Positions 1 to 6,005 of a stretch of DNA of 9,365 bases are shown here, one piece after another; positions within the stretch are counted from its first letter, which is position 1, and the number at the start of each line of letters is the position of its first letter. Made by a program: the position numbers and the translations under genes. The DNA is from Firmicutes bacterium UBA5388 (GTDB lineage: Bacteria > Bacillota > UBA4882 > UBA10575): NCBI GenBank assembly GCA_002409975.1, contig DHOO01000020.1:1-9365 (forward strand). The letters run 5' to 3'. The notes beneath the pieces were generated by a model. It worked only from the letters and a program-made list of their open reading frames with translations. It had not been told where the DNA came from and did not search any database.

Positions 1-1
1 T

Positions 2-20
2 TGCGCCCATGCTGGGCGCA
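2..20. other. GC-rich hairpin downstream of the thrS terminator
   Basis: The window begins with a perfect 7-bp inverted repeat (TGCGCCC / GGGCGCA) around a 5-nt loop. It lies beyond the thrS terminator in the direction of thrS transcription, so it may belong to the leader of the next gene, which lies outside the window. In many Firmicutes that gene is infC, but nothing here proves it. No T-run follows the stem on the minus strand within the window, so I do not call it a terminator. Confidence 0.35.
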
Positions 21-24
21 CATA

Positions 25-59
25 CAAAAATTTCACCCCTTTAATTAAAGGGGTGAAAT
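25..59 (-). terminator. Rho-independent terminator of the Nudix-thrS operon
   Basis: Positions 30-59 are a perfect 30-nt palindrome (arms ATTTCACCCCTTT and its complement, AT-rich centre). On the minus strand it is followed by a run of five Ts (25-29, plus the last base of the stem). It starts 32 nt after the thrS stop codon. On the plus strand no T-run follows, so it should terminate minus-strand transcription only. Confidence 0.9.
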
Positions 60-91
60 CATTATACTAAAATCAACCTAAGAAGAGCAAG

Positions 92-2002
92 TTATAATTT
101 ATTCTCAATCTCCTCAAACATTCGAGCTAAAAGAGACTCCCGATCCCAGACTCCTAAATCTCCATCTTTTCTGGTACGCACAGCAATTTCCCCCGCTGCC
201 GTTTCTTTCTCCCCAACCACTAACATGTAGGGAATCTTCTGCATCTGCGCTTCACGGATCCGGTAACCGATTTTTTCATTTCTGCCATCAAGTTCGGCCC
301 TGATCCCTTTGGCTTGCAACCAATTATAGATTTCACCGGCATACTCTAAATTTGTTGGCAAAACCGGGAGAATAATAGCCTGGACCGGAGCAAGCCACAA
401 AGGAAAAGCTCCTTCATAGTTCTCAATCAGGATGCCAAAGAAGCGTTCCAAAGAGCCAAGAAGAGCGCGGTGAATCATATACGGCTGATGATCTTGGCTA
501 TCCGACCCTTTATAGCTCATTTCAAACCTTTCGGGCTCATTAAAATCAAACTGAATGGTAGAACACTGCCATTCCCGCCCTAAGGCATCAGTAATTTTAA
601 GGTCGATTTTGGGTCCATAAAAAGCTCCGCCTCCCTCATCAACCTCAAAAGGAAGTCCCGCTTTTTCAATCGCCGCGCGTAAGGCCGCAGTCGCTGCTTC
701 CCACCGTTCTTCCAAACCTACCGACTTCTCCGGTCTGGTCGCCAAATAAAGTTTGAAATCCTTAAACCCAAAAGCCTTTAAAATACTAAGGCAGAAATCA
801 AGCACCCGATCGATCTCTTCCGGCATCTGATCCGGGCGGCAGAAAATATGGGCATCATCTTGAGTAAATCCTCTTACCCGTAAGAGCCCATGGAGCACGC
901 CACTGCGTTCATAGCGATATACTGTCCCCAGCTCTGCCCAACGAAACGGTAGTTCGCGGTAAGAACGGCTCCGACTTTTATAAATTTCAATATGGAAGGG
1001 ACAGTTCATTGGTTTAATAAGATATTCTTGCCCATCGATCTCCATGGCGGAATACATGTTTTCGCGATAGAAACCCAGATGTCCGCTCCTCTCCCAAAGT
1101 GTTCCCCGCCCAAGATGAGGGGTATAGACAAGCTCATAACCATTTTTCCGATGCTCTTCCCGCCAAAAATCTTCAATCACTTGACGTATTCGTCCTCCTT
1201 TCGGATGCCAGAGGACGAGTCCAGCCCCAATCTGCTCATCAGTGGAAAACAAGTCTAAATCCCGGCCAAGTTTTCGGTGATCACGCTTGGCAGCTTCTTC
1301 TAAAAATCTAAGATGTTCCTCCAGATCTTCTTTATTGAAATAAGCAGTTCCGTAGATCCGTTGCAACATTTCCCGGGAAGAATCTCCCCGCCAGTAAGCC
1401 CCGGCAATACTCATTAACTTAAAAGCCTTCACATACCTAGTAGAAGGAAGATGCGGTCCCCGGCAAAGATCAATAAACTCGCCTTGCTGGTAAAAAGTGA
1501 TTTCTTGATCAGAAAGTTCAGAAACCAATTCTTCCTTAAACTTCTCCCCGTTTTTCCTTACCAACTTTAGCGCTTCCTCCTGTGAGATGACCGTTCGCGT
1601 AAAAGGGAGATCTTCCTTGACAATTTTCTTCATCTCGGCTTCAATCTCTGCTAAATCCTCCGGAGTTAGAGGTCGAGGAAGCTCAAAATCATAATAAAAA
1701 CCATGTTCAATCGCAGGACCAATCGCCAGTTTTACATCGGTAAAAATCCTTTTAACTGCTTGCGCCATGATATGCGCAGCCGAATGTCTCAACACCCCTA
1801 AAGCTTCCGGATCAGAACGAAGGACCAAACAAACCTCTGCCCCCTCTGGTATCAGCGCGGACAGATCCGTTAATTCCCCATTAACGTTAAGACAGATTAC
1901 CTCTTTTTTTAATGAAGAATCCAAACCGGAAATCAGTTCTTTTCCCGAAACCCCACCTCGAACCTGATGATCTGAACCATCAGGAAGCTTGAGTTTGATC
2001 AT
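92..2002 (-). CDS. thrS: Threonyl-tRNA synthetase (class II, with editing domain)
   Basis: Cytoplasmic enzyme that charges tRNA-Thr with threonine using ATP. The 636 residues match the usual bacterial length (about 640). In order: an N-terminal TGS domain (about 1-62); an editing domain with HSAAH (73-77) and the CRGPH motif (180-184), which in this family clear mischarged Ser-tRNA-Thr; a class II catalytic core with NCPFH (Cys about 334), RYER motif 2 (about 363), DDAHIF (His about 385) and YMIHRALLGSLER motif 3 (His about 511), where Cys/His/His are the expected zinc ligands; and a C-terminal anticodon-binding domain. I chose the ATG at 2002 because GGAGGAG sits 6-7 nt upstream and the TGS domain starts right there. 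The frame stays open 40 codons further upstream into the Nudix gene, but those residues are not ThrRS-like. It is the second gene of a T-box operon and has its own terminator. Confidence 0.97.
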   Translation of the reverse strand: MIKLKLPDGSDHQVRGGVSGKELISGLDSSLKKEVICLNVNGELTDLSALIPEGAEVCLVLRSDPEALGVLRHSAAHIMAQAVKRIFTDVKLAIGPAIEHGFYYDFELPRPLTPEDLAEIEAEMKKIVKEDLPFTRTVISQEEALKLVRKNGEKFKEELVSELSDQEITFYQQGEFIDLCRGPHLPSTRYVKAFKLMSIAGAYWRGDSSREMLQRIYGTAYFNKEDLEEHLRFLEEAAKRDHRKLGRDLDLFSTDEQIGAGLVLWHPKGGRIRQVIEDFWREEHRKNGYELVYTPHLGRGTLWERSGHLGFYRENMYSAMEIDGQEYLIKPMNCPFHIEIYKSRSRSYRELPFRWAELGTVYRYERSGVLHGLLRVRGFTQDDAHIFCRPDQMPEEIDRVLDFCLSILKAFGFKDFKLYLATRPEKSVGLEERWEAATAALRAAIEKAGLPFEVDEGGGAFYGPKIDLKITDALGREWQCSTIQFDFNEPERFEMSYKGSDSQDHQPYMIHRALLGSLERFFGILIENYEGAFPLWLAPVQAIILPVLPTNLEYAGEIYNWLQAKGIRAELDGRNEKIGYRIREAQMQKIPYMLVVGEKETAAGEIAVRTRKDGDLGVWDRESLLARMFEEIENKL

Positions 2003-2069
2003 ATTAACTCCTCCTATCTCAATAGTTATCGATTTATTGCCACTGGCTTTGATGATCTTAGAAAAAACG

Positions 2070-2486
2070 TCATCCTCTCTTTTTGAAAAGAGAAAATGCT
2101 TTTTGCGCCAGTTTCCGGTCATTGATAAAGGTTAAAGTCTCTAACTCCTCTTCTGAGAGGAGCTTGACCTCAGAAAACATTTCTTCTTCTGGTCTCAACT
2201 GGCCACCACTTGCTTCCATATAAAACCAGTACACCTTTTTACGATGCAAAATACCATCCTCCGTAAAGCGGTACTCGTTTTCACCTAAAAGCGCGCCCAC
2301 ACGCGCCCGAAGCCCGGTTTCCTCCCAAACCTCCCGGCAAGCAGCTTCTTCCAAAGTTTCTCCCGGATCCACATGGCCCTTGGGCATTAACCAGACTCCA
2401 TTTTTTCTCCGCAAAACAACTATTTTTCCATCTTTAATTACTACCCCACCTGCACAGACTTCAACTTCCGGAAGTATTATTCTCAC
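2070..2486 (-). CDS. Nudix hydrolase (MutT / Ap4A hydrolase-like)
   Basis: A 138-residue single-domain cytosolic hydrolase of nucleoside diphosphates linked to another moiety. The complete Nudix box is visible at residues 37-59 (GHVDPGETLEEAACREVWEETGL), with the REVWEE metal-binding core intact. The MPKGHVDPGE context resembles diadenosine tetraphosphate hydrolases more than strict MutT, but the substrate cannot be fixed from sequence. The gene lies directly after the T-box leader and 67 nt before thrS with no terminator between them, so it should be co-transcribed with thrS and induced by threonine starvation. The start is unusual: the only standard codon is GTG at 2486, which lies inside a perfect GGAGGTGA Shine-Dalgarno. 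AAGGG further upstream could serve that GTG, or initiation may occur at one of the following ATA codons. Confidence 0.92.
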   Translation of the reverse strand: MRIILPEVEVCAGGVVIKDGKIVVLRRKNGVWLMPKGHVDPGETLEEAACREVWEETGLRARVGALLGENEYRFTEDGILHRKKVYWFYMEASGGQLRPEEEMFSEVKLLSEEELETLTFINDRKLAQKAFSLFKKRG

Positions 2487-2529
2487 CTCCGTTCCCTTGT
2501 TCGTTTCTCTAGATCAAGAGTCTAGGAAA

Positions 2530-2559
2530 TAGCAAACCCGCCCCTGATAAGGGACGGGT
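2530..2559 (-). terminator. T-box attenuator terminator
   Basis: ACCCGTCCC and GGGGCGGGT (2551-2559 and 2536-2544) form a 9-bp stem with one G-U pair around a 6-nt loop. A weak T-rich tail (TTTGCTATTT) follows on the minus strand. Its 5' arm is the same segment that the T-box antiterminator uses, so the two folds exclude each other. Confidence 0.88.
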
Positions 2560-2767
2560 ATCTTTGCCCGCGGTTCCACCCTTGTTGGTCTAAGACCCGG
2601 CTTCTTGACAAATAACGGTGTCGACCGTTTGGCTTTTAATTCACCATCGGCTCCAAGGTGGTATCTTCACTGGCGAGCCAGGAAGGGCTTACAGCCAATG
2701 GCCCCTCTCTCTTCTGCTGTTTCTTGCCAGTTACTCACTCTTCATCGCCAATTTAGATTATAAATTA
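2530..2767 (-). promoter_or_regulatory. T-box leader responding to tRNA-Thr
   Basis: The T-box sequence GGGTGGAACCGCGGG is at 2567-2581 (minus strand). Stem I is recognisable: TTGGC/GCCGA at the base and ACTGGC/GCCAGT above it, enclosing an internal loop with AGTA opposite GAA, plus the upper AGAGAGG element. The loop's 3' strand holds ACCACC (2657-2662), so either candidate specifier reads ACC, a threonine codon. The antiterminator forms from AAGGG and GCGGG pairing with CCCTT and CCCGT and leaves TGGAACC as the bulge. UGGA in that bulge would pair with a tRNA 3' end UCCA, implying discriminator U, which I believe fits Firmicute tRNA-Thr. Binding of uncharged tRNA should favour the antiterminator and raise Nudix-thrS transcription. 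Confidence 0.95.
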
Positions 2768-2773
2768 TTAAAC

Positions 2774-2802
2774 ATTATATCCCACTTACCAGCAGGGGTC
2801 AA
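2774..2802 (-). promoter_or_regulatory. Sigma-A-type promoter of the T-box Nudix-thrS operon
   Basis: On the minus strand TTGACC (2797-2802) and a perfect TATAAT (2774-2779) are separated by exactly 17 nt. Transcription should start near 2767, just ahead of T-box stem I, which gives a leader of about 280 nt before the Nudix start. Confidence 0.85.
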
Positions 2803-2954
2803 GAACTAAATCAACGTTGGATCGTTGTTCCATGATAATACTTAGTTGACAAAGTAACTGCAACTGGTTCAGTGTTATAGGGTCGCAGTTAGTCATACAA
2901 AGAAACGAATCTTCAAAAAAGTAAGTTAATATATTATTCCACCTGTTTTTTTGA

Positions 2955-2968
2955 TATAATTATATAAT
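2955..2968 (+). promoter_or_regulatory. Candidate -10 elements for the DUF3842 gene
   Basis: Two overlapping-register TATAAT hexamers lie at 2955-2960 and 2963-2968, 44-57 bp before the DUF3842 start. No good -35 hexamer is found 16-18 bp upstream of either, so the promoter is plausible but weak or factor-assisted. Confidence 0.45.
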
Positions 2969-2988
2969 ATATTCGTAAATATTCGTAA
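2969..2988 (+). repeat. Tandem 10-bp direct repeat in the DUF3842 5' region
   Basis: ATATTCGTAA occurs twice in perfect head-to-tail copies, a spacing of one DNA helical turn. The pair starts immediately after the second TATAAT and ends 23 bp before the start codon, so it would overlap the transcription start. It could be an operator for a DNA-binding protein, or a chance AT-rich duplication. Confidence 0.6.
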
Positions 2989-3011
2989 GTTTGATGATTG
3001 GAGGATATAAA

Positions 3012-3446
3012 ATGCGAGTTGCAGTAATCGATGGGCAAGGTGGAGGCATAGGTAAAGCCATTGTGGAAAAACTTAGAAAAACCTTTGAAGATCACATCGA
3101 GCTTATTGCCTTAGGAACTAATTCTTTAGCAACTTCATTAATGCTGAAAGCAGGCGCCGATCAGGGAGCAACCGGTGAAAACGCTATTGTTTATAATGTT
3201 TCTAAGGTCGATGTCATCTTGGGACCGATCGGCATCATCTATGCCAATTCGCTACTGGGCGAATTAACGCCACTTATGGCCCAAGCAATCGCCGAAAGTC
3301 CGGCCTTAAAAATACTAATTCCCTTAAACAAATGCAAAATTGTTGTAGCCGGTGTTGAATACAACAAGCCGCTTCCCTCTTATATTGATGATGCCATTGA
3401 ATTAGTTAAAGTTTATCACAACGATGAAGAGGCGCCGAGCAAATAA
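3012..3446 (+). CDS. DUF3842 family protein
   Basis: A 144-residue soluble protein of unknown function, recognised as DUF3842. The N-terminus RVAVIDGQGGGIGKAIVEKL has a Rossmann-like strand, glycine-rich loop and helix, suggesting nucleotide or cofactor binding. Further family blocks are ALGTN, the GATGENAIVYN segment, and GPIGIIYANSLLGELTP. No signal peptide, membrane segment or catalytic motif is evident. I start it at the ATG at 3012, preceded by GGAGG at 7 nt; an earlier ATG at 2991 lacks a comparable site and adds seven non-conserved residues. It is the only plus-strand gene here, transcribed towards the ABC ATPase gene with 13 nt between the stop codons. Association with the FmdE-importer system is possible but not shown by this arrangement. 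Confidence 0.9.
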   Translation: MRVAVIDGQGGGIGKAIVEKLRKTFEDHIELIALGTNSLATSLMLKAGADQGATGENAIVYNVSKVDVILGPIGIIYANSLLGELTPLMAQAIAESPALKILIPLNKCKIVVAGVEYNKPLPSYIDDAIELVKVYHNDEEAPSK

Positions 3447-3459
3447 AGTACTCCGTGGA

Positions 3460-5157
3460 TCACTTCTCTATTAAGGTGTCCCTTGAACCGTCCCTAACCG
3501 TAAGATAACTGAAAGCTCCCGATACTGGTCCCTGTTGGATAATCCGTCCTTGGCGCATTACATAGATAGTGTCGGCAATCTTCCTCGCCAGCATCAGGTC
3601 ATGAGTAATGAATAACATGGCAAAACCTTTCGTATTCTGCAGCCCCTTTAACATCCTAATCATATTCGCTTGGGTTGACGGGTCCAACATTGAACTGATC
3701 TCATCAGCGACTAATAGCTGGGGTTCAAGGACAAGGCTGCGGGCCAAGGCCACCCTTTGCCTTTGTCCTCCACTTAAAGTATAACATCTGCGCATTAAAA
3801 AATCCTCATCTTCCCCAGGCAACTGCAGTTCCTTTAACATCTGCTTCACCAGAGCCTTACGTTCTACAAGTGTGCCCAGTTTCAAAATGTCTAACGGTTC
3901 TCGCACCGCCTGCTCCACCGTAAAATGTTCATTGAGCGCCGAAAACGGATCTTGAAAAACAATTTGCAGCCCATTTTTACAGGCGCTAGCGTTATGACCA
4001 CTAACGCGCTCCCCTTCAAAAAAGACCTCTCCCGCATCCGGCGCTAAAACACCGCTGATAATTTCGGCTAAGGTCGTTTTCCCCGACCCTGATTCGCCGA
4101 TTAAGGCTACCACTTCACCGGCGCGAATCGCGATCTCACAATCGACACAAGCCATAATAGTTTTTCCTTTAAACCGATAACTTTTACTGATACCTTTTCC
4201 CTGTAAGAGAGTAACAATTCCTCCACGGTGACAAGCGACTTTTCTTTCCATAAAGACATCTTCCAATCGCGGAGGAATGTTTTTACAGCTCTCCAAACGT
4301 TGACTGCAACGCGGAAAAAAATTACACCCGTCTGTCGTCGCCTCCTCTCTTGCTCCCGGTATTCCCCACAGATCACGATACGGGTTTAACGCCGGCGAAG
4401 AGTTAATTAAGCCACGGGTATAGGTGTGTTGCGGGGCCTTCAAAACATCTTTGGTTTTCCCCTCTTCGACGATCTTACCCTTATACATCACCATGATCCT
4501 GGAGGTTAAATTGGCAATGACCGGCAATTCGTGGGAAATCACCACTAAGGCAAATTTCCTTTCCCGATGTAAACCGGCTAATAACTGAATCATTTCGTTT
4601 TTCGCCCCGGCATCAAGAGCCGTGGTCGGCTCATCAATGATTAACACATCCGGATCACAAGATAGGGCCATCGCTGTTAATACTCGCTGCCGCATACCCC
4701 CAGAAAGCTGATGCGGATAGCAAAGCCCCCGGGCGGGATCAAAACCGACCTTAATTAAAAGTTCCTTCACCTTTTCTTTACTTTCTACCCTGGTCAGCGT
4801 TGTATGGCGTCGTAGACACTCCTCAATCTGCTCCCCCACAGTCAATACCGGATTTAAAGTTTCAAGACTGTTTTGAAAGACCATCGCTATTTTACGCCAG
4901 TAAAAACTGCTACGTTCTTTAACCGACAGACTCCCCAGCTCTGTTCCTTGATAATAAACCGCCCCTTCGATCGTCGCCGTCTTGGTCAGCAGTCCCATTA
5001 TCGCTAGACCGATCGAGGTTTTACCGCTTCCCGACTCGCCGATCAAACCAAGACTACTACCCCGCTTCAAGGCAAAATTAACCTGATGAACAGCAGGTTC
5101 TTTGCCGCCATGATAAATCACGGTTAGATTCTTCACTCGTAATATGGTCTCTTCCAT
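3460..5157 (-). CDS. ABC importer ATPase with two fused nucleotide-binding domains (DppD-DppF type)
   Basis: A 565-residue cytoplasmic protein with two complete ABC ATPase domains that would power the importer encoded upstream. Domain 1: Walker A GESGSGKT (40-47), signature LSGGMRQRV (151-159), Walker B VLIIDE (171-176), switch His 209. It is followed by the oligopeptide/dipeptide C-terminal extension with four cysteines (278, 284, 291, 309), a pattern that holds an iron-sulfur cluster in some DppD/OppD proteins. Domain 2: Walker A GESGSGKT (354-361), Q-loop in FQDPFSALN (about 402), signature LSGGQRQRV (461-469), Walker B LLVADE (481-486), His 519. Both sites look competent. The usual arrangement is two separate genes, so this is a DppD+DppF fusion. 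The ATG at 5157 has GAGG 7 nt upstream. The last dozen residues (VRDGSRDTLIEK) look like read-in repeat sequence rather than family sequence. Confidence 0.95.
   Translation of the reverse strand: MEETILRVKNLTVIYHGGKEPAVHQVNFALKRGSSLGLIGESGSGKTSIGLAIMGLLTKTATIEGAVYYQGTELGSLSVKERSSFYWRKIAMVFQNSLETLNPVLTVGEQIEECLRRHTTLTRVESKEKVKELLIKVGFDPARGLCYPHQLSGGMRQRVLTAMALSCDPDVLIIDEPTTALDAGAKNEMIQLLAGLHRERKFALVVISHELPVIANLTSRIMVMYKGKIVEEGKTKDVLKAPQHTYTRGLINSSPALNPYRDLWGIPGAREEATTDGCNFFPRCSQRLESCKNIPPRLEDVFMERKVACHRGGIVTLLQGKGISKSYRFKGKTIMACVDCEIAIRAGEVVALIGESGSGKTTLAEIISGVLAPDAGEVFFEGERVSGHNASACKNGLQIVFQDPFSALNEHFTVEQAVREPLDILKLGTLVERKALVKQMLKELQLPGEDEDFLMRRCYTLSGGQRQRVALARSLVLEPQLLVADEISSMLDPSTQANMIRMLKGLQNTKGFAMLFITHDLMLARKIADTIYVMRQGRIIQQGPVSGAFSYLTVRDGSRDTLIEK
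3473..3495 (-). repeat. Possible dispersed-repeat remnant at the end of the ATPase gene
   Basis: On the minus strand AGGGACGGTTC is followed directly by AAGGGACACCTT, two related half-units. From memory, near-identical AGGGACGGTTC...GACACC elements are scattered in clostridial genomes and often read through gene ends as RDGS...DT; I cannot verify this here. In this gene it encodes RDGSRDT just before the stop codon, beyond where the ABC domain should finish. Only one copy lies in the window. Confidence 0.4.
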
Positions 5158-5168
5158 CTTTAACCTCT

Positions 5169-6005
5169 TTATATTTTGGTATTAATGATCTTCTCTATAT
5201 CGCGACTCAATACCGCAATTGCGGCAATCAAAACAGTAAGCGCAACCAAAGGACTGAGTACCCACCATCGCCAGTAAGGAGTGAAATAGATTCCCGAGAA
5301 ATTAATGGCATGGTTAAGGATGATACCCCAACTTTTAGCGGTAGGGTCGCCTAACCCCAAAAAAGATAAGCTCGCTTCAGCCACAATGGTTTTCCCTACT
5401 AACTTGATGTTACTAACCATCAGTAAAGGCAATAATTCGGGTAAAAAATGGTAGCGGGTCAGATGCCAAAAACCCGCGCCGTAACTATAGGCTGCTGTGA
5501 CGCGCTGCTCTTGTTTTAAGGAGATGAGACGCGAACGGACTATACGCGCCGGGGCGGCCCATGACAATAAAGACAACACAATAATAATATTGCTAATACT
5601 CGGACCAAAAAACGCCCCTAAAACAATCATCAACAGCAAATCCGGGAGGACTAGCATCAGATCGATTGTTCTCATCACCAAGCGGTCAATACAGCCGCCA
5701 TAATACCCGGCCAGCATTCCGATAAGACCGCCGCCAATCCCCGCTAACACAGCCACGCCAAACCCAACCAGAATACTGATCCGCGCCCCCTGGCAAATCT
5801 GCGCCCAAAGATCAATTCCCAAATCATCCGTGCCCAACCAGTGAACGCGAGAAGGACCCTCTAACGCTGGTCCGGAAGGCAGCTGTGGTGAATGAAAAGC
5901 GAAAAGATCAGCGCCCAGACCAAACAAGATTACCACTAACAGGATCACCAGCGCTAAACGGCTGGTAAACTTCAACTTTCCCACTACCTGTCTTCGTTTA
6001 TCCAT
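5169..6005 (-). CDS. ABC importer permease, DppC/NikC type
   Basis: A 278-residue integral membrane subunit of the peptide/nickel-class importer, the second half of the transmembrane channel. An N-terminal membrane helix (about 17-36) precedes the family motif HWLGTDDLGIDLWAQI (55-70). After this come several hydrophobic helices and the cytoplasmic EAA coupling loop at about 171-195 (AAYSYGAGFWHLTRYHFLPELL), which contacts the ATPase. SFLGLGDPTAKSWG (about 214-227) is another DppC-type signature. Its ATG directly abuts the TAG of the preceding permease gene, so the two are translationally coupled; GGGTGA a few bases upstream may serve as ribosome binding site. The length is normal. The substrate cannot be assigned from this subunit. 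Confidence 0.94.
   Translation of the reverse strand: MDKRRQVVGKLKFTSRLALVILLVVILFGLGADLFAFHSPQLPSGPALEGPSRVHWLGTDDLGIDLWAQICQGARISILVGFGVAVLAGIGGGLIGMLAGYYGGCIDRLVMRTIDLMLVLPDLLLMIVLGAFFGPSISNIIIVLSLLSWAAPARIVRSRLISLKQEQRVTAAYSYGAGFWHLTRYHFLPELLPLLMVSNIKLVGKTIVAEASLSFLGLGDPTAKSWGIILNHAINFSGIYFTPYWRWWVLSPLVALTVLIAAIAVLSRDIEKIINTKI

Larger units (their letters stand above)
2803..3011. other. Divergent intergenic region between T-box operon and DUF3842 gene
   Basis: No gene is visible in these roughly 210 bases. They contain a weak inverted repeat TAACTGC (2855-2861) / GCAGTTA (2885-2891), a short CAACG/CGTTG repeat (2813-2827) next to the T-box promoter, and an AT-rich stretch before the plus-strand gene. 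A second minus-strand promoter-like pair (TTGCAG, 17 nt, TATTAT, about 2835-2863) lies upstream of the better T-box promoter. I give it little weight. Confidence 0.5.

Noticed and set aside
2076..2093. Palindrome TCTCTTTT/AAAAGAGA at the end of the Nudix gene as a terminator
   Set aside because: It is AT-rich and inside coding sequence, with no adjacent T-run; thrS follows on the same operon.
2003..2122. 40-codon upstream extension of the thrS reading frame overlapping the Nudix gene
   Set aside because: A perfect GGAGGAG site and the TGS-domain start mark 2002. The extension has no ThrRS-like sequence and overlaps the coding end of the Nudix gene.
2618..2809. 63-codon plus-strand frame
   Set aside because: It is antisense to the T-box leader and its promoter; the bases are explained by conserved RNA structure.
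2799..2809. 11-bp sequence TCAAGAACTAA shared with 9299-9309, near both operon promoters
   Set aside because: The copies sit at different offsets from their -35 boxes, and the length is compatible with chance in AT-rich DNA; a common operator is not supported.
2855..2891. TAACTGC/GCAGTTA stem as a terminator or small RNA
   Set aside because: It is only 7 bp with a 23-nt loop, no T-run, and no convincing promoter in phase.
2991..3011. Earlier ATG for the DUF3842 protein
   Set aside because: The seven extra residues would place the strong GGAGG site inside the coding region, and the family motif starts at the second ATG.
4107..4376. 89-codon minus-strand frame within the ATPase gene
   Set aside because: It lies out of frame inside a well-supported gene and shows no family motif.
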